This document shows positions 7,209 to 13,109 of a stretch of 13,109 nucleotides of DNA, in pieces (the first letter of the stretch is position 1; each line of letters begins with the position of its first letter). The stretch is from JBLHGN01 sp047616325 (GTDB taxonomy: Bacteria; Pseudomonadota; Gammaproteobacteria; Pseudomonadales; Cellvibrionaceae), in contig JBLHGN010000080.1 in assembly GCA_047616325.1 (NCBI GenBank), positions 1-13,109 on the forward strand, given 5' to 3'. The position numbers and the translations under genes were made by a program. Below the pieces are notes generated by a model. The model was not told where the DNA came from. It worked only from the letters and a program-made list of their open reading frames with translations, and ran no database searches.

Positions 7209-8879
7209 TTAGCGCCACTGCAGGCGAATATCCCAATCGTAGATAAAATCCTTTTCTAAAGTAGGCGCTGTTTCATTGTCCACTTTATCGTAAACATTTT
7301 TGAATGGCATGATAACAGCGTCACGACCAAACAAATAACTTTGCTTCTCAACAATCGCTTTATACGCTTTATTTAGTATGAGCGCTCGGTCAACTGACGG
7401 CGTAATTAAAGTGTAAACATCTTTCCCTTGAACTGCAGCCTCATTCACGCTGCCATCATCATGAAACCAACGCGCCAACATTTCCGGGTTACTGCGAAAC
7501 TCATCACCACCACCAACGCGTTCAAAATAAGTCAATATTTCTCCTTTTTCCTCGCCTCTATTTGGTGCGTCCGGCATGCCTTTTAAGTTGATATATCCCC
7601 AACCTTTGCGACCATCAATTTTACGCGCAAAGCTAAAAGTTTTATCAATAGTTGCACCGATAGAAGAATGACAGCCCATGCAGAAAAAATTCTCTTCGTA
7701 GGTATTGAATCGCAATCGTCCATTGGCATTTTCGATAAAGCCCTGCAGCGACCACCCCATGCCGTTATCTAAACCATAATCCCCTAAATTGGTATACCCT
7801 GGTAAATGCCCCGCTTCCTTTTCGAATTCTTCTTCTTGGTAATAACGCGCCAACGCGCCTTTTGGGTAGGCCTTCCATTTTTTCATGTAACGCACTTCCT
7901 TCATCCGCGTAGGTATCGTAATCTCGCCATCTTCTGCGACACCAAGATAGCGCACAGTATGTAAAAACTCTGTTCCCTGCGGGTATAAATGCGAATCTAA
8001 AAAGTGATCGCTCGCTGCGCCGACATATTTTTCTTGCGCGACGACCTCGTTTACCACGCTGAGCGTGTTATCACCATTTAAATCTTGTCCCACTTTTGAC
8101 TCATCGATTGGCCAAGATGTTACGCTATCTAAACCTTTAAAATTTGCTTCAAGTATGGCTAAGTTCGCTTTGTAAACATCACGTGAATATTCACCTTGTG
8201 AATTTTGACGATACACTGGGTCCAAACGAATCATGACATCATCGGTCGAACCATTTGTTGGCCAAAATGTGCTTGGAAATGGTTTGTAGCTAAATGCAAC
8301 CCAATCACTGCCATCCAGTGCGAAACCTTCCTTATCAAACGCCAACGGTCCTTTTTCCAAACCTTGTAAATCTGGTGTCCAGCCTTTAAAGCCCGCTTCT
8401 TTTAAGCGCGGTGCTAACTCACTGTAATTATCCATCGCCACCCAGTTTTGTATCGCTTCATCGCTTATCTCATCGACACGTTCGCGACGATTGTTGAATA
8501 ACCCCTTCCAATGATTTGTCATACCTAGTTCACTAAAACTGTACGCTTCCTGTAAGTCCAAATCATTCATGACATTCTCATGACCAGGAATTTCGTTTTG
8601 ATGGCACACATAGCAAGGATTATATTTGCCTTCAGTTCGCGTATAGCACTGGGGCGGGATAATGGCCTCGCGATTGTATGCAGCTGCAACTGGGTGCATC
8701 GGCAATGCTGGCGGAATAACCTCATCAGAAGCTTGCAATAACGCTAAAGTCTTTTGGTAAGGCTGTGCGCCCTCAACTGCACCTTGGGTTGGAGTTTCTT
8801 CTACATGTTCATTCTTATCACACGCAGTGATGAGTAAAAGAACTGTATTGAGCATTAAAGAGGTGAATAACCGCGGCAT
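7209..8879 (-). CDS. Diheme c-type cytochrome lipoprotein
   Basis: A 556-residue lipoprotein with two covalent heme sites, CYVCH (89-93) and CMGCH (400-404), about 310 residues apart. The signal sequence ends in LLLITAC with C20 as the lipidated cysteine, followed by D21; Asp at +2 is the inner-membrane retention signal in enteric bacteria, so it may sit on the periplasmic face of the inner membrane. The part between the hemes is rich in Trp, Tyr and acidic residues and has no recognised domain; extra His and Met residues could be axial ligands. It is probably a periplasmic electron-transfer protein or a redox enzyme. ATG 8879 is chosen over an in-frame TTG 42 bases upstream because of the lipobox spacing and the purine-rich AAAGAGAA before it. 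It is directly upstream of, and in line with, the PhoX-like gene; a metal- or substrate-linked partnership is inference. Confidence 0.8.
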   Translation of the reverse strand: MPRLFTSLMLNTVLLLITACDKNEHVEETPTQGAVEGAQPYQKTLALLQASDEVIPPALPMHPVAAAYNREAIIPPQCYTRTEGKYNPCYVCHQNEIPGHENVMNDLDLQEAYSFSELGMTNHWKGLFNNRRERVDEISDEAIQNWVAMDNYSELAPRLKEAGFKGWTPDLQGLEKGPLAFDKEGFALDGSDWVAFSYKPFPSTFWPTNGSTDDVMIRLDPVYRQNSQGEYSRDVYKANLAILEANFKGLDSVTSWPIDESKVGQDLNGDNTLSVVNEVVAQEKYVGAASDHFLDSHLYPQGTEFLHTVRYLGVAEDGEITIPTRMKEVRYMKKWKAYPKGALARYYQEEEFEKEAGHLPGYTNLGDYGLDNGMGWSLQGFIENANGRLRFNTYEENFFCMGCHSSIGATIDKTFSFARKIDGRKGWGYINLKGMPDAPNRGEEKGEILTYFERVGGGDEFRSNPEMLARWFHDDGSVNEAAVQGKDVYTLITPSVDRALILNKAYKAIVEKQSYLFGRDAVIMPFKNVYDKVDNETAPTLEKDFIYDWDIRLQWR

Positions 8880-8986
8880 AATGTTCTCTTTGGCGTCTAA
8901 AAACTTGCTGCAGGCTAACAACGTTTTGTGACGAAGACGTGAAAATAATCTTGAAACTGGCGGTTATTCTAAAATGGGAGAGAAGT

Positions 8987-9014
8987 ATTATTAGAGTGCC
9001 CTTGAATGTGTCTA
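8987..9014 (-). promoter_or_regulatory. Sigma-70-like promoter of the cytochrome gene
   Basis: On the minus strand TAGACA (9014-9009) and AATAAT (8992-8987), each one mismatch from consensus, are spaced by 16 bases. Transcription would start near 8980, giving a leader of about 100 bases. The -35 box overlaps the stop codon of the rhodanese remnant. Confidence 0.42.
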
Positions 9015-9407
9015 CATTGACGGACCATTTTTCAGCCACGCCAGTAAACCTCCGCCTAAATTTTGTGCTTTAAATCCTTTTTCAGACAACGGTTGAGCAG
9101 CATCTCGGCTACGTACGCCGCTTTGGCGATAACATAAAATATGTTTGCTTTAATCCAATTCGTCCATGCGCTGCTCAACTTCTAATTTGGGAATGTGTAC
9201 TCCTCCGATATGGCACGCGGCGCGTTCAGATTTCTCGCGAACATCTAATACCAAACATTCAGGCTTATCACGCATGCTGTTAAACAGCGTCGGCGAGAGC
9301 TTAAGTTGGCTCTCGTCTCCTAAACTTGAGATCCCCGATTGGAGCGAGGTACACCAAGAACTAAAACGTAAGAATATGACGCTGCAGTTATTGTGGGAAG
9401 AGTGCAT
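9012..9407 (-). pseudogene. Rhodanese-domain protein, inactivated
   Basis: The frame encodes a rhodanese (sulfurtransferase) domain: CLVLDVREKSERAACHIGGV, then HIPKLEVEQRMDELD, a TAA at 9152-9150, and in the same frame SKHILCYRQSGVRSRDAAQP up to NLGGGLLAWLKNG and TAG at 9014-9012. The stop sits where family members have a Lys (ELDKSKH), so a single A-to-T change in AAA explains it. In addition the active-site loop, normally YCRSGVRS, reads YRQSGVRS: the catalytic Cys is replaced by Arg. The N-terminal part (from ATG 9407; TTG 9422 also possible) shows no known domain and may be the end of a longer protein, for example a MoeB/ThiF-rhodanese fusion. With both a nonsense codon and a lost nucleophile the gene is dead as a sulfurtransferase. 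Confidence 0.82.
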
Positions 9408-9490
9408 GGCTCGATTCCCCAATCGCAGCTTAAGCTATTCCCGACTTTCTGTCTCGGCCTTTTACTCGTCACTGAATCTTTGCGCTGGCT

Positions 9491-9513
9491 AAAAAAAGCG
9501 CTCCTGTCAACGC
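9491..9513 (-). terminator. Intrinsic terminator after sixA
   Basis: On the minus strand GCGTT (9513-9509) pairs with AGCGC (9502-9498), one G-T wobble, around a 6-base loop, and seven T's follow (9497-9491). The stem overlaps the TGA stop of sixA. Short stem, good T run. Confidence 0.5.
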
Positions 9514-10016
9514 GAACTGGGTCGCTTCATCTCCAGCAGGTGGCCAGAGCCGGCAGATAGATTATTCCAGTCGCCGGGTATGGATAAGATGGCAACCGCC
9601 GCCGTGGTGATCAGTTTGCCATCACTGGTGCGTTTTAATCTGTCTGCTGCGAGATAGGTCAGCAACTCATCCAGTTCTGGATTATGTCCGATCAGAAGTA
9701 CGCAGCCGCTTCTCGCGGGAGCATCCTTAAGCACCTGCAGCAGTTGTTCACTCTCTGCCATATAGGTGCTTCTGTCATAGTGAATATTCTTCATGCTGAC
9801 ACTCAGAGCAAAACTTACCGCTTCCGCTGTCTGCCATGCGCGCAACGCAGGTGAACTGATGACAGTATCGGGCACATGATCATGTCGCTTCAGCCATTGC
9901 CCCATCCCAGTCGCATCGACGATGCCACGCCCACCCAAGGGGCGATCAAAATCCTCGCGTGATGTTTGGCTCCAGTCGGATTTTGCATGGCGCATCAGGA
10001 TGAGTTTTCTATTCAT
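9507..10016 (-). CDS. sixA: SixA-type phosphohistidine phosphatase
   Basis: A 169-residue histidine-phosphatase-superfamily protein of normal SixA length. The catalytic RHA motif is at 9-11 (LILMRHAKSDW) with H10 as the phosphate acceptor. R59 in SSPALRAWQTA, E88 and the second catalytic H111 in LIGHNPELD complete the active site. SixA removes phosphate from histidine on phosphotransfer domains such as ArcB or PTS(Ntr) components in E. coli; the partner here is unknown. The start codon ATG 10016 overlaps the stop of a 30-codon upstream ORF (ATGA) and has no strong ribosome binding site of its own, suggesting coupled translation. A terminator follows directly. It is downstream of the CHAD gene on the same strand. 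Confidence 0.88.
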   Translation of the reverse strand: MNRKLILMRHAKSDWSQTSREDFDRPLGGRGIVDATGMGQWLKRHDHVPDTVISSPALRAWQTAEAVSFALSVSMKNIHYDRSTYMAESEQLLQVLKDAPARSGCVLLIGHNPELDELLTYLAADRLKRTSDGKLITTAAVAILSIPGDWNNLSAGSGHLLEMKRPSSR

Positions 10017-10105
10017 GTCGTCTGCTTCATATCAGTCATCAGGATATTGGCTATATCACCATGCAGGATAGTCCATCTGCTGCCACGGCTCGCGGGGTGC
10101 TTCAT
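10013..10105 (-). CDS. Small upstream ORF coupled to sixA
   Basis: ATG 10105 is preceded by CAGGAG with a 6-7 base spacer, the best ribosome binding site in this part of the window. The ORF encodes 30 residues (MKHPASRGSRWTILHGDIAN and ten more) and ends in TGA 10015-10013, sharing the ATGA overlap with sixA. The peptide is basic, without a membrane segment or a recognised domain. It could be a leader that brings ribosomes to sixA, a small protein, or an N-terminal remnant of a lost gene. Ribosome binding site and overlap are seen; the role is inferred. Confidence 0.5.
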   Translation of the reverse strand: MKHPASRGSRWTILHGDIANILMTDMKQTT

Positions 10106-10127
10106 GATACGCTCCTGTTACCTTTAT

Positions 10128-10159
10128 GGATCGGTGCGAACAGCCTTCTAAACCGATCC
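10128..10159 (-). promoter_or_regulatory. Hairpin between CHAD gene and small ORF
   Basis: GGATCGGT (10128-10135) and ACCGATCC (10152-10159) form a perfect 8-bp stem with a 16-base loop. No T run follows on the minus strand, so it is not a standard terminator. It lies 23 bases before the start codon of the small ORF and could be an operator or an RNA-processing or stability stem. Confidence 0.4.
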
Positions 10160-10201
10160 TGATTCTTCCTGTTGCGAAAGCGCCGGTACGAAACTAAAAA
10201 T

Positions 10202-11727
10202 TCAGCACACACCGTTTTCTTCTGACGCTCGAGGTTTGCGCTCAATGCGTTCATCGCCACCCGCCACCTCATCTTCCAATGCAAGTTCGGCAATGGTTGC
10301 GATGGTTTGCGAATGCACCTGCAGATCATGAAAACTCCCAAGCTCGTTCTGTATTGTCTTGAGGCTCCTGATCAGCGACCTGCTATCTTCCTGAGGTATA
10401 AGGCTGGAAAAAAAATCCAGTAGGTAACGCAGTTTTTTGCAGGTCTTTCTCAGCTCATGATACTGCTCAGCCGGTGATGCCAGTCCGATCCTATCGCCCT
10501 GTTCCAATACGCGACGATAGACACGCCAGATCGTTTTTCTTGAGAGCGTTGCGATGGACCGATGTGCATTTTTTCCCACTGTTCCGGCAGACAGATCAGA
10601 ATCGAGAAACGTGCGCCAACTTTTCATGAAGCGGCTATAACGTGGTGAGCTTAGGGCTTTCTTCAGTGCCTGATGCGACTCGCGGCGTCGTTGTTGCAAT
10701 AACTGTTTCAGCGGTTGCAGATAGACGCACTGGTCTTGTGACAGGTCCATGGCATAACTATCAGAATTCAGCAGATGTACATCCAGATCACGGCATTCGC
10801 TGGTGATGGTACCGAGCCATAAAAATACCTTACTGAATTTATCGACCTGTCTCTGCGGAAGCACATGCCTTATCTACGATAGCGCCGAACGCGTTCTGCG
10901 AATGGCGACGCGATAGTCATGCAGGAACTCGGGGTCGATATCCTCTCTCACGCCGGGCTCATTTAACTGCATGGTGTGAAAGAGGTTTTCAAGGATGCTT
11001 TGGAGCGCGATGTCAGATCGCTCCTGCGCATTCAGCCGGAGACTGAATTTCGAAGAGTAATCACCCGGTACCCGGCCGATAGATTCGAGCGCCCGTTCAT
11101 ACATATCATCTTGAGCCGATGATATGTCAGGAAACTTTTCAAGCCGATGCAGAACCTCGCGCACCATCTTCGGAGCACGGCCGAGAGCAGAAATACAGAG
11201 TCGAAGCTCATCAAATACCTGGCCTTGCGATCTGGTGCTGTTGTCACTGTTATGCTCAAACCTCAACTGGACCACCGGTTTTTTCTTGCTGTCCAGTATC
11301 CGCACCGGTATGACTCCCTGTCGGATACTGACCAGCGGTAACAGTGCGCGCATCTCCAGTATCGGTAACAGATAATCGCCTATCGGCTCGGATAGCAGCT
11401 CCTGAAAAGACACCACCGGCGAAACCTTTTCCTGCGTGGCGATGACCACGTGGCTGGTCGTTGAGGCGATGACATAACGGGAAACTTCGCCATCGCTGTC
11501 GCGGTACGCGCACAGCTCACGCTGATAAAGGCCCAGCCAAAACTGTCGTAATAGGTGCGATTCAGACACAGCGCCGGTTTCACCTCACAGGCGTAACTCT
11601 GTTGCAGATACGATAACAACGCACCCCAGTCGCCTTTATCAGAACGGAGGTATCTGATCTTCTTATTGGATTTATTCATCGGCACCTGTCCGGTAGGTGA
11701 AGGATAAGACTGAGAATTTTCTGTCAT
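10202..11727 (-). pseudogene. CYTH/CHAD-type polyphosphate-associated protein, broken twice
   Basis: The reconstructed protein has about 508 residues. The N-terminal third resembles the degenerate CYTH-like part found before CHAD domains (block LNRTYYDSFGW near 11545-11575). The C-terminal half is a CHAD domain, an alpha-helical fold with conserved His/Arg/Lys that associates with polyphosphate: FLHDYRVAIRRTRSALS, then WLGTITSECRDLDVHLL, then YHELRKTCKKLRYLLDFF and LGSFHDLQV. Lesion 1: at about 11530-11548 the frame moves by one; LNRTYYDSFGW is in the frame of ATG 11727, LYQRELCAYRDSDGEV in the next, as if one base were lost. Lesion 2: an in-frame TAG at 10876-10874 between RTRSALS and IRHVLPQRQVDKF, most simply CAG to TAG. 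The remaining pieces are 10874-11569 (231 codons from GTG) and 10202-10864 (220 codons from GTG). A perfect 10-bp inverted repeat lies inside the gene at 11101-11127. Start could also be ATG 11679. Confidence 0.82.
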
Positions 11728-11775
11728 CTCTGAGTCAGTCTACACGCCTGATGATTACCCTCCCCGTCGTTGAAG

Positions 11776-11793
11776 TCAATCGAACACGATTGA
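11776..11793. promoter_or_regulatory. Inverted repeat in the divergent intergenic region
   Basis: TCAATCG and CGATTGA form a perfect 7-bp inverted repeat with an AACA spacer, 49 bases before the CHAD-gene start and about 170 bases before the lysine-rich gene. It could be an operator for either divergent gene or an RNA stem. No other element in 11728-11961 is clear. Confidence 0.35.
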
Positions 11794-11908
11794 TAAATCT
11801 CGCGAATTCACAAAGTAAGATCAGCGCGATCAGGTCACTGGGACGCCGTATCCAAAGTTGCAGAAAAAAATGGTCACATCCCCATATTGTGCTTTATCTG
11901 AAAAAGGG

Positions 11909-11938
11909 TTGTACCTTTGCGAGGGCTATCAATTAAAT
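11909..11938 (+). promoter_or_regulatory. Possible promoter of the lysine-rich gene
   Basis: TTGTAC (11909-11914) and TTAAAT (11933-11938) are spaced by 18 bases, each about four of six matches. The start of transcription would lie only a few bases before the GAGGA ribosome binding site, giving a very short leader. Confidence 0.25.
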
Positions 11939-11961
11939 AAAAGTGCATGAGGAAAAATACC

Positions 11962-12321
11962 ATGAATACTCCAGTAAAGAAACCAAGCAGGTCCAGGGTC
12001 TCTGCAGACCGTCCGACTGCCAAGTCCGGTAAAAGTTCCAGCGAAAAGAAGTTGCTGCAACGTCTGCATCAGAAGATGAAAAATACCAAAGCGAAAAAGT
12101 CTGCCGCCGATAGAGGTGAGAAAAAGGCGATAAAAAAACTCCTCGAGGCAGAGAAAAAATTCGAGAAAGCAAACATCAACAAGATCAAGGCTGAGGCCGA
12201 GGTAAAGAGACTGGCCGATTCACGCAAGCTTGCAGTGGAGAATTTCGAGGCCGCAAAAGCAGATTACCACGCACGTAAAGAGTCGCCTGTAGTCACTGCG
12301 AAACCAGCAACTAGCAACTAG
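11962..12321 (+). CDS. Lysine-rich coiled-coil protein, C-terminal tail lost by frameshift
   Basis: The present frame encodes 119 residues: a basic N-terminus (MNTPVKKPSRSRVSADRPTA), a long charged helix from about 27 to 105 (EKKAIKKLLEAEKKFEKANI and following) with heptad-like spacing, and an early TAG. ATG 11962 is chosen because GAGGA (11950-11954) stands 7 bases before it; an ATG 15 bases upstream has no such site. The TAG is produced by a 7-bp tandem duplication (12306-12319). Without one copy the frame continues for 47 more codons through a PKKAAPKKAASKRA-type tail to TAA 12461-12463, about 164 residues in all. The intact form resembles bacterial histone-H1-like or PhaF/AlgP/PhaM-type proteins with Lys/Ala/Pro tails that bind nucleic acid or polyphosphate. 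No enzyme motif is present. It is transcribed divergently from the CHAD gene. Confidence 0.68.
   Translation: MNTPVKKPSRSRVSADRPTAKSGKSSSEKKLLQRLHQKMKNTKAKKSAADRGEKKAIKKLLEAEKKFEKANINKIKAEAEVKRLADSRKLAVENFEAAKADYHARKESPVVTAKPATSN
12306..12319 (+). repeat. 7-bp tandem duplication causing a frameshift
   Basis: AGCAACT is present twice in direct succession (12306-12312 and 12313-12319), followed by a partial third unit AGC. Seven bases change the frame by one and create the TAG at 12319-12321. Removing one unit restores a frame that stays open to 12463. Confidence 0.9.
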
Positions 12322-12463
12322 CAGCAGGACCGCACCGAAAAAAGCAGCGCCTAAGAAAGCTGCATCAAAGAGGGCAACCCCTAGAAAAGCCGCCCCACAG
12401 GAGACAGCCACACAGAATGTAGTAACGGAAAATCCTGTCACTACAGATAAGACCAGCACTTAA
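12320..12463 (+). pseudogene. Out-of-frame H1-like tail of the lysine-rich protein
   Basis: In the second frame the codons AGC AGC AGG ACC GCA onwards encode SSRTAPKKAAPKKAASKRAT, then PRKAAPQETATQNVVTENPV, ending TTDKTST and TAA 12461-12463. The composition (Lys, Ala, Pro, Thr; PKKAA units) is typical of histone-H1-like tails. There is no start codon or ribosome binding site of its own, so it can only be the displaced end of the gene at 11962. Confidence 0.75.
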
Positions 12464-12504
12464 CATCAGACCGGTATTCCTGGCTGCGCGGGCAGGCAAA
12501 CCAC

Positions 12505-12531
12505 GCTGGGCATGAATGACAAGATGCCAGC
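12505..12531. terminator. Hairpin between convergent genes
   Basis: GCTGGGCAT (12505-12513) pairs with ATGCCAGC (12524-12531), 8 bp with one bulged G and a 10-base loop. It lies between the ends of the convergent lysine-rich and CYTH genes. No T run follows on either strand, so a terminator role is tentative. Confidence 0.3.
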
Positions 12532-12572
12532 TTACTCGTTGTAGTCGCGGTTACTGAAGCTGTACGCTTATC

Positions 12573-13040
12573 TCAGGCCGGGCACCAGTTGAGATAGGGA
12601 TTTTTAACGAGACTGGCATTATAATACCTCGGGTCGTCAGAGACTTCGCGCCCAAGCCAATCAGGTCTCGCGAAGACCTGATCTTCACTCTCCAGTTCTA
12701 TCTCGGCGATAACCAGACCCTCATTGACGCCATGAAATTCATCTACCTCCCATCGATTACCGTCATCGATAACGGTGTATCGGGTCTTGCGTATGAGCGC
12801 TCCATCGCAGAGCTTCAACAGATGTTCTGCATCGGAGATCGGGATCTCATATTCGAATTCGGCGCGGGAGATACCGCTGGTGGCACTCTTGATAGTGAGA
12901 AAGGATTTGTCCCCGGCGACACGGACTCTGAGCGTCGTCATTTCATCGCGGCACAGATAACCCTGAGTGAGACTCACACCGGTATCGTTTTTCCATGCCG
13001 TTCCGGTGACAAGAAATTTGCGTTCGATTTCAGTGGCCAT
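12573..13040 (-). CDS. CYTH-domain triphosphatase (short TTM type)
   Basis: A 155-residue single-domain CYTH protein, the length of the short bacterial triphosphate tunnel metalloenzymes such as the Nitrosomonas enzyme, which hydrolyse inorganic triphosphate. The metal-binding signature ExExK is at 4-8 (EIERK). The tunnel residues follow: R38/R40 (TLRVRV), K51 (TIKSA), E62/E64 (EFEYEI), K85/R87, E98 and D100 (WEVDEF) and E113/E115 (AEIELESE). All key charges are present, so it should be active. Alternatives within the fold are thiamine triphosphatase and class IV adenylate cyclase; the size and sequence fit inorganic triphosphatase best. ATG 13040 immediately precedes the conserved EIERKF, which fixes the start, though no clear ribosome binding site is seen. 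It stands upstream of the CHAD region on the same strand, with the lysine-rich gene inserted in the opposite direction. Confidence 0.9.
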   Translation of the reverse strand: MATEIERKFLVTGTAWKNDTGVSLTQGYLCRDEMTTLRVRVAGDKSFLTIKSATSGISRAEFEYEIPISDAEHLLKLCDGALIRKTRYTVIDDGNRWEVDEFHGVNEGLVIAEIELESEDQVFARPDWLGREVSDDPRYYNASLVKNPYLNWCPA

Positions 13041-13109
13041 GATGTCGATAACCGCTATTGCAATTCGGATTCAGTCTATCGTGTTGTGCCTTTTTTGTAA
13101 CGCATTTTG

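Noticed and set aside
9166..9492. Plus-strand open frame of 108 codons opposite the rhodanese
   Set aside because: It is the antisense shadow of the rhodanese frame; no ribosome binding site and no protein-like pattern.
1314..10876. Amber codons inside conserved genes as evidence for TAG recoding (suppression or pyrrolysine)
   Set aside because: TAG is also the normal end of the DUF938, YugP-type and PhoX-like genes at the expected family length, and the broken genes carry frameshifts and a TAA as well. Decay is simpler.
12732..13100. Plus-strand open frame of 122 codons opposite the CYTH gene
   Set aside because: The minus-strand frame carries the full CYTH signature; the plus-strand frame is its shadow and has no recognisable motifs.
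1..13109. Insertion sequence, CRISPR array or prophage that would explain the accessory genes
   Set aside because: No transposase, integrase or phage frames, no spaced repeats, and no terminal inverted repeats were found on either strand; the repeats seen are isolated tandem duplications and short stems.

Overview
The window looks like a stretch of a gammaproteobacterial chromosome, probably a marine, Cellvibrionales-like organism. This rests on the gene families only: an LpxH-type metallophosphoesterase, DUF938, DUF962 and an HDAC/YugP-type pair, and it is an inference. Almost all space is coding, but an unusual number of genes are broken. Four loci carry stops or frameshifts inside otherwise well-conserved reading frames: the metallophosphoesterase, a rhodanese, a CHAD protein and a lysine-rich protein.

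Layout. 1-330: possible 3' end of a gene, a weak hairpin, then the leader of a secreted protein with two TonB-C-like repeats (331-1086), closed by a strong intrinsic terminator. 1263-2136: a broken LpxH-family phosphoesterase. 2261-4848: four co-directional genes, namely a DUF938 methyltransferase, a DUF962/Mpo1-like membrane protein, a histone-deacetylase-family amidohydrolase and a YugP-type membrane zinc peptidase; the last two overlap by 4 bases. 4849-5458: no intact gene, only coding-like debris on both strands.

5459-9014, minus strand: a two-gene unit. A diheme c-type cytochrome lipoprotein comes first, followed by a secreted PhoX/DUF839-type protein whose ribosome binding site can be folded into a 9-bp stem with its own leader. 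The unit has a plausible promoter and a terminator. Upstream lies a dead rhodanese gene.

9491-13040: a set of genes linked to phosphoryl and polyphosphate chemistry. It has SixA (phosphohistidine phosphatase) preceded by a 30-codon upstream ORF with a good ribosome binding site and ATGA coupling, a CYTH/CHAD-type protein broken by one frameshift and one amber codon, a lysine/alanine-rich coiled-coil protein whose histone-H1-like tail was put out of frame by a 7-bp tandem duplication, and a small intact CYTH triphosphatase. CHAD domains are known to associate with polyphosphate and CYTH enzymes hydrolyse triphosphates, so the set reads as a polyphosphate-related module caught while decaying. 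The grouping is visible in the sequence; the joint function is inference.
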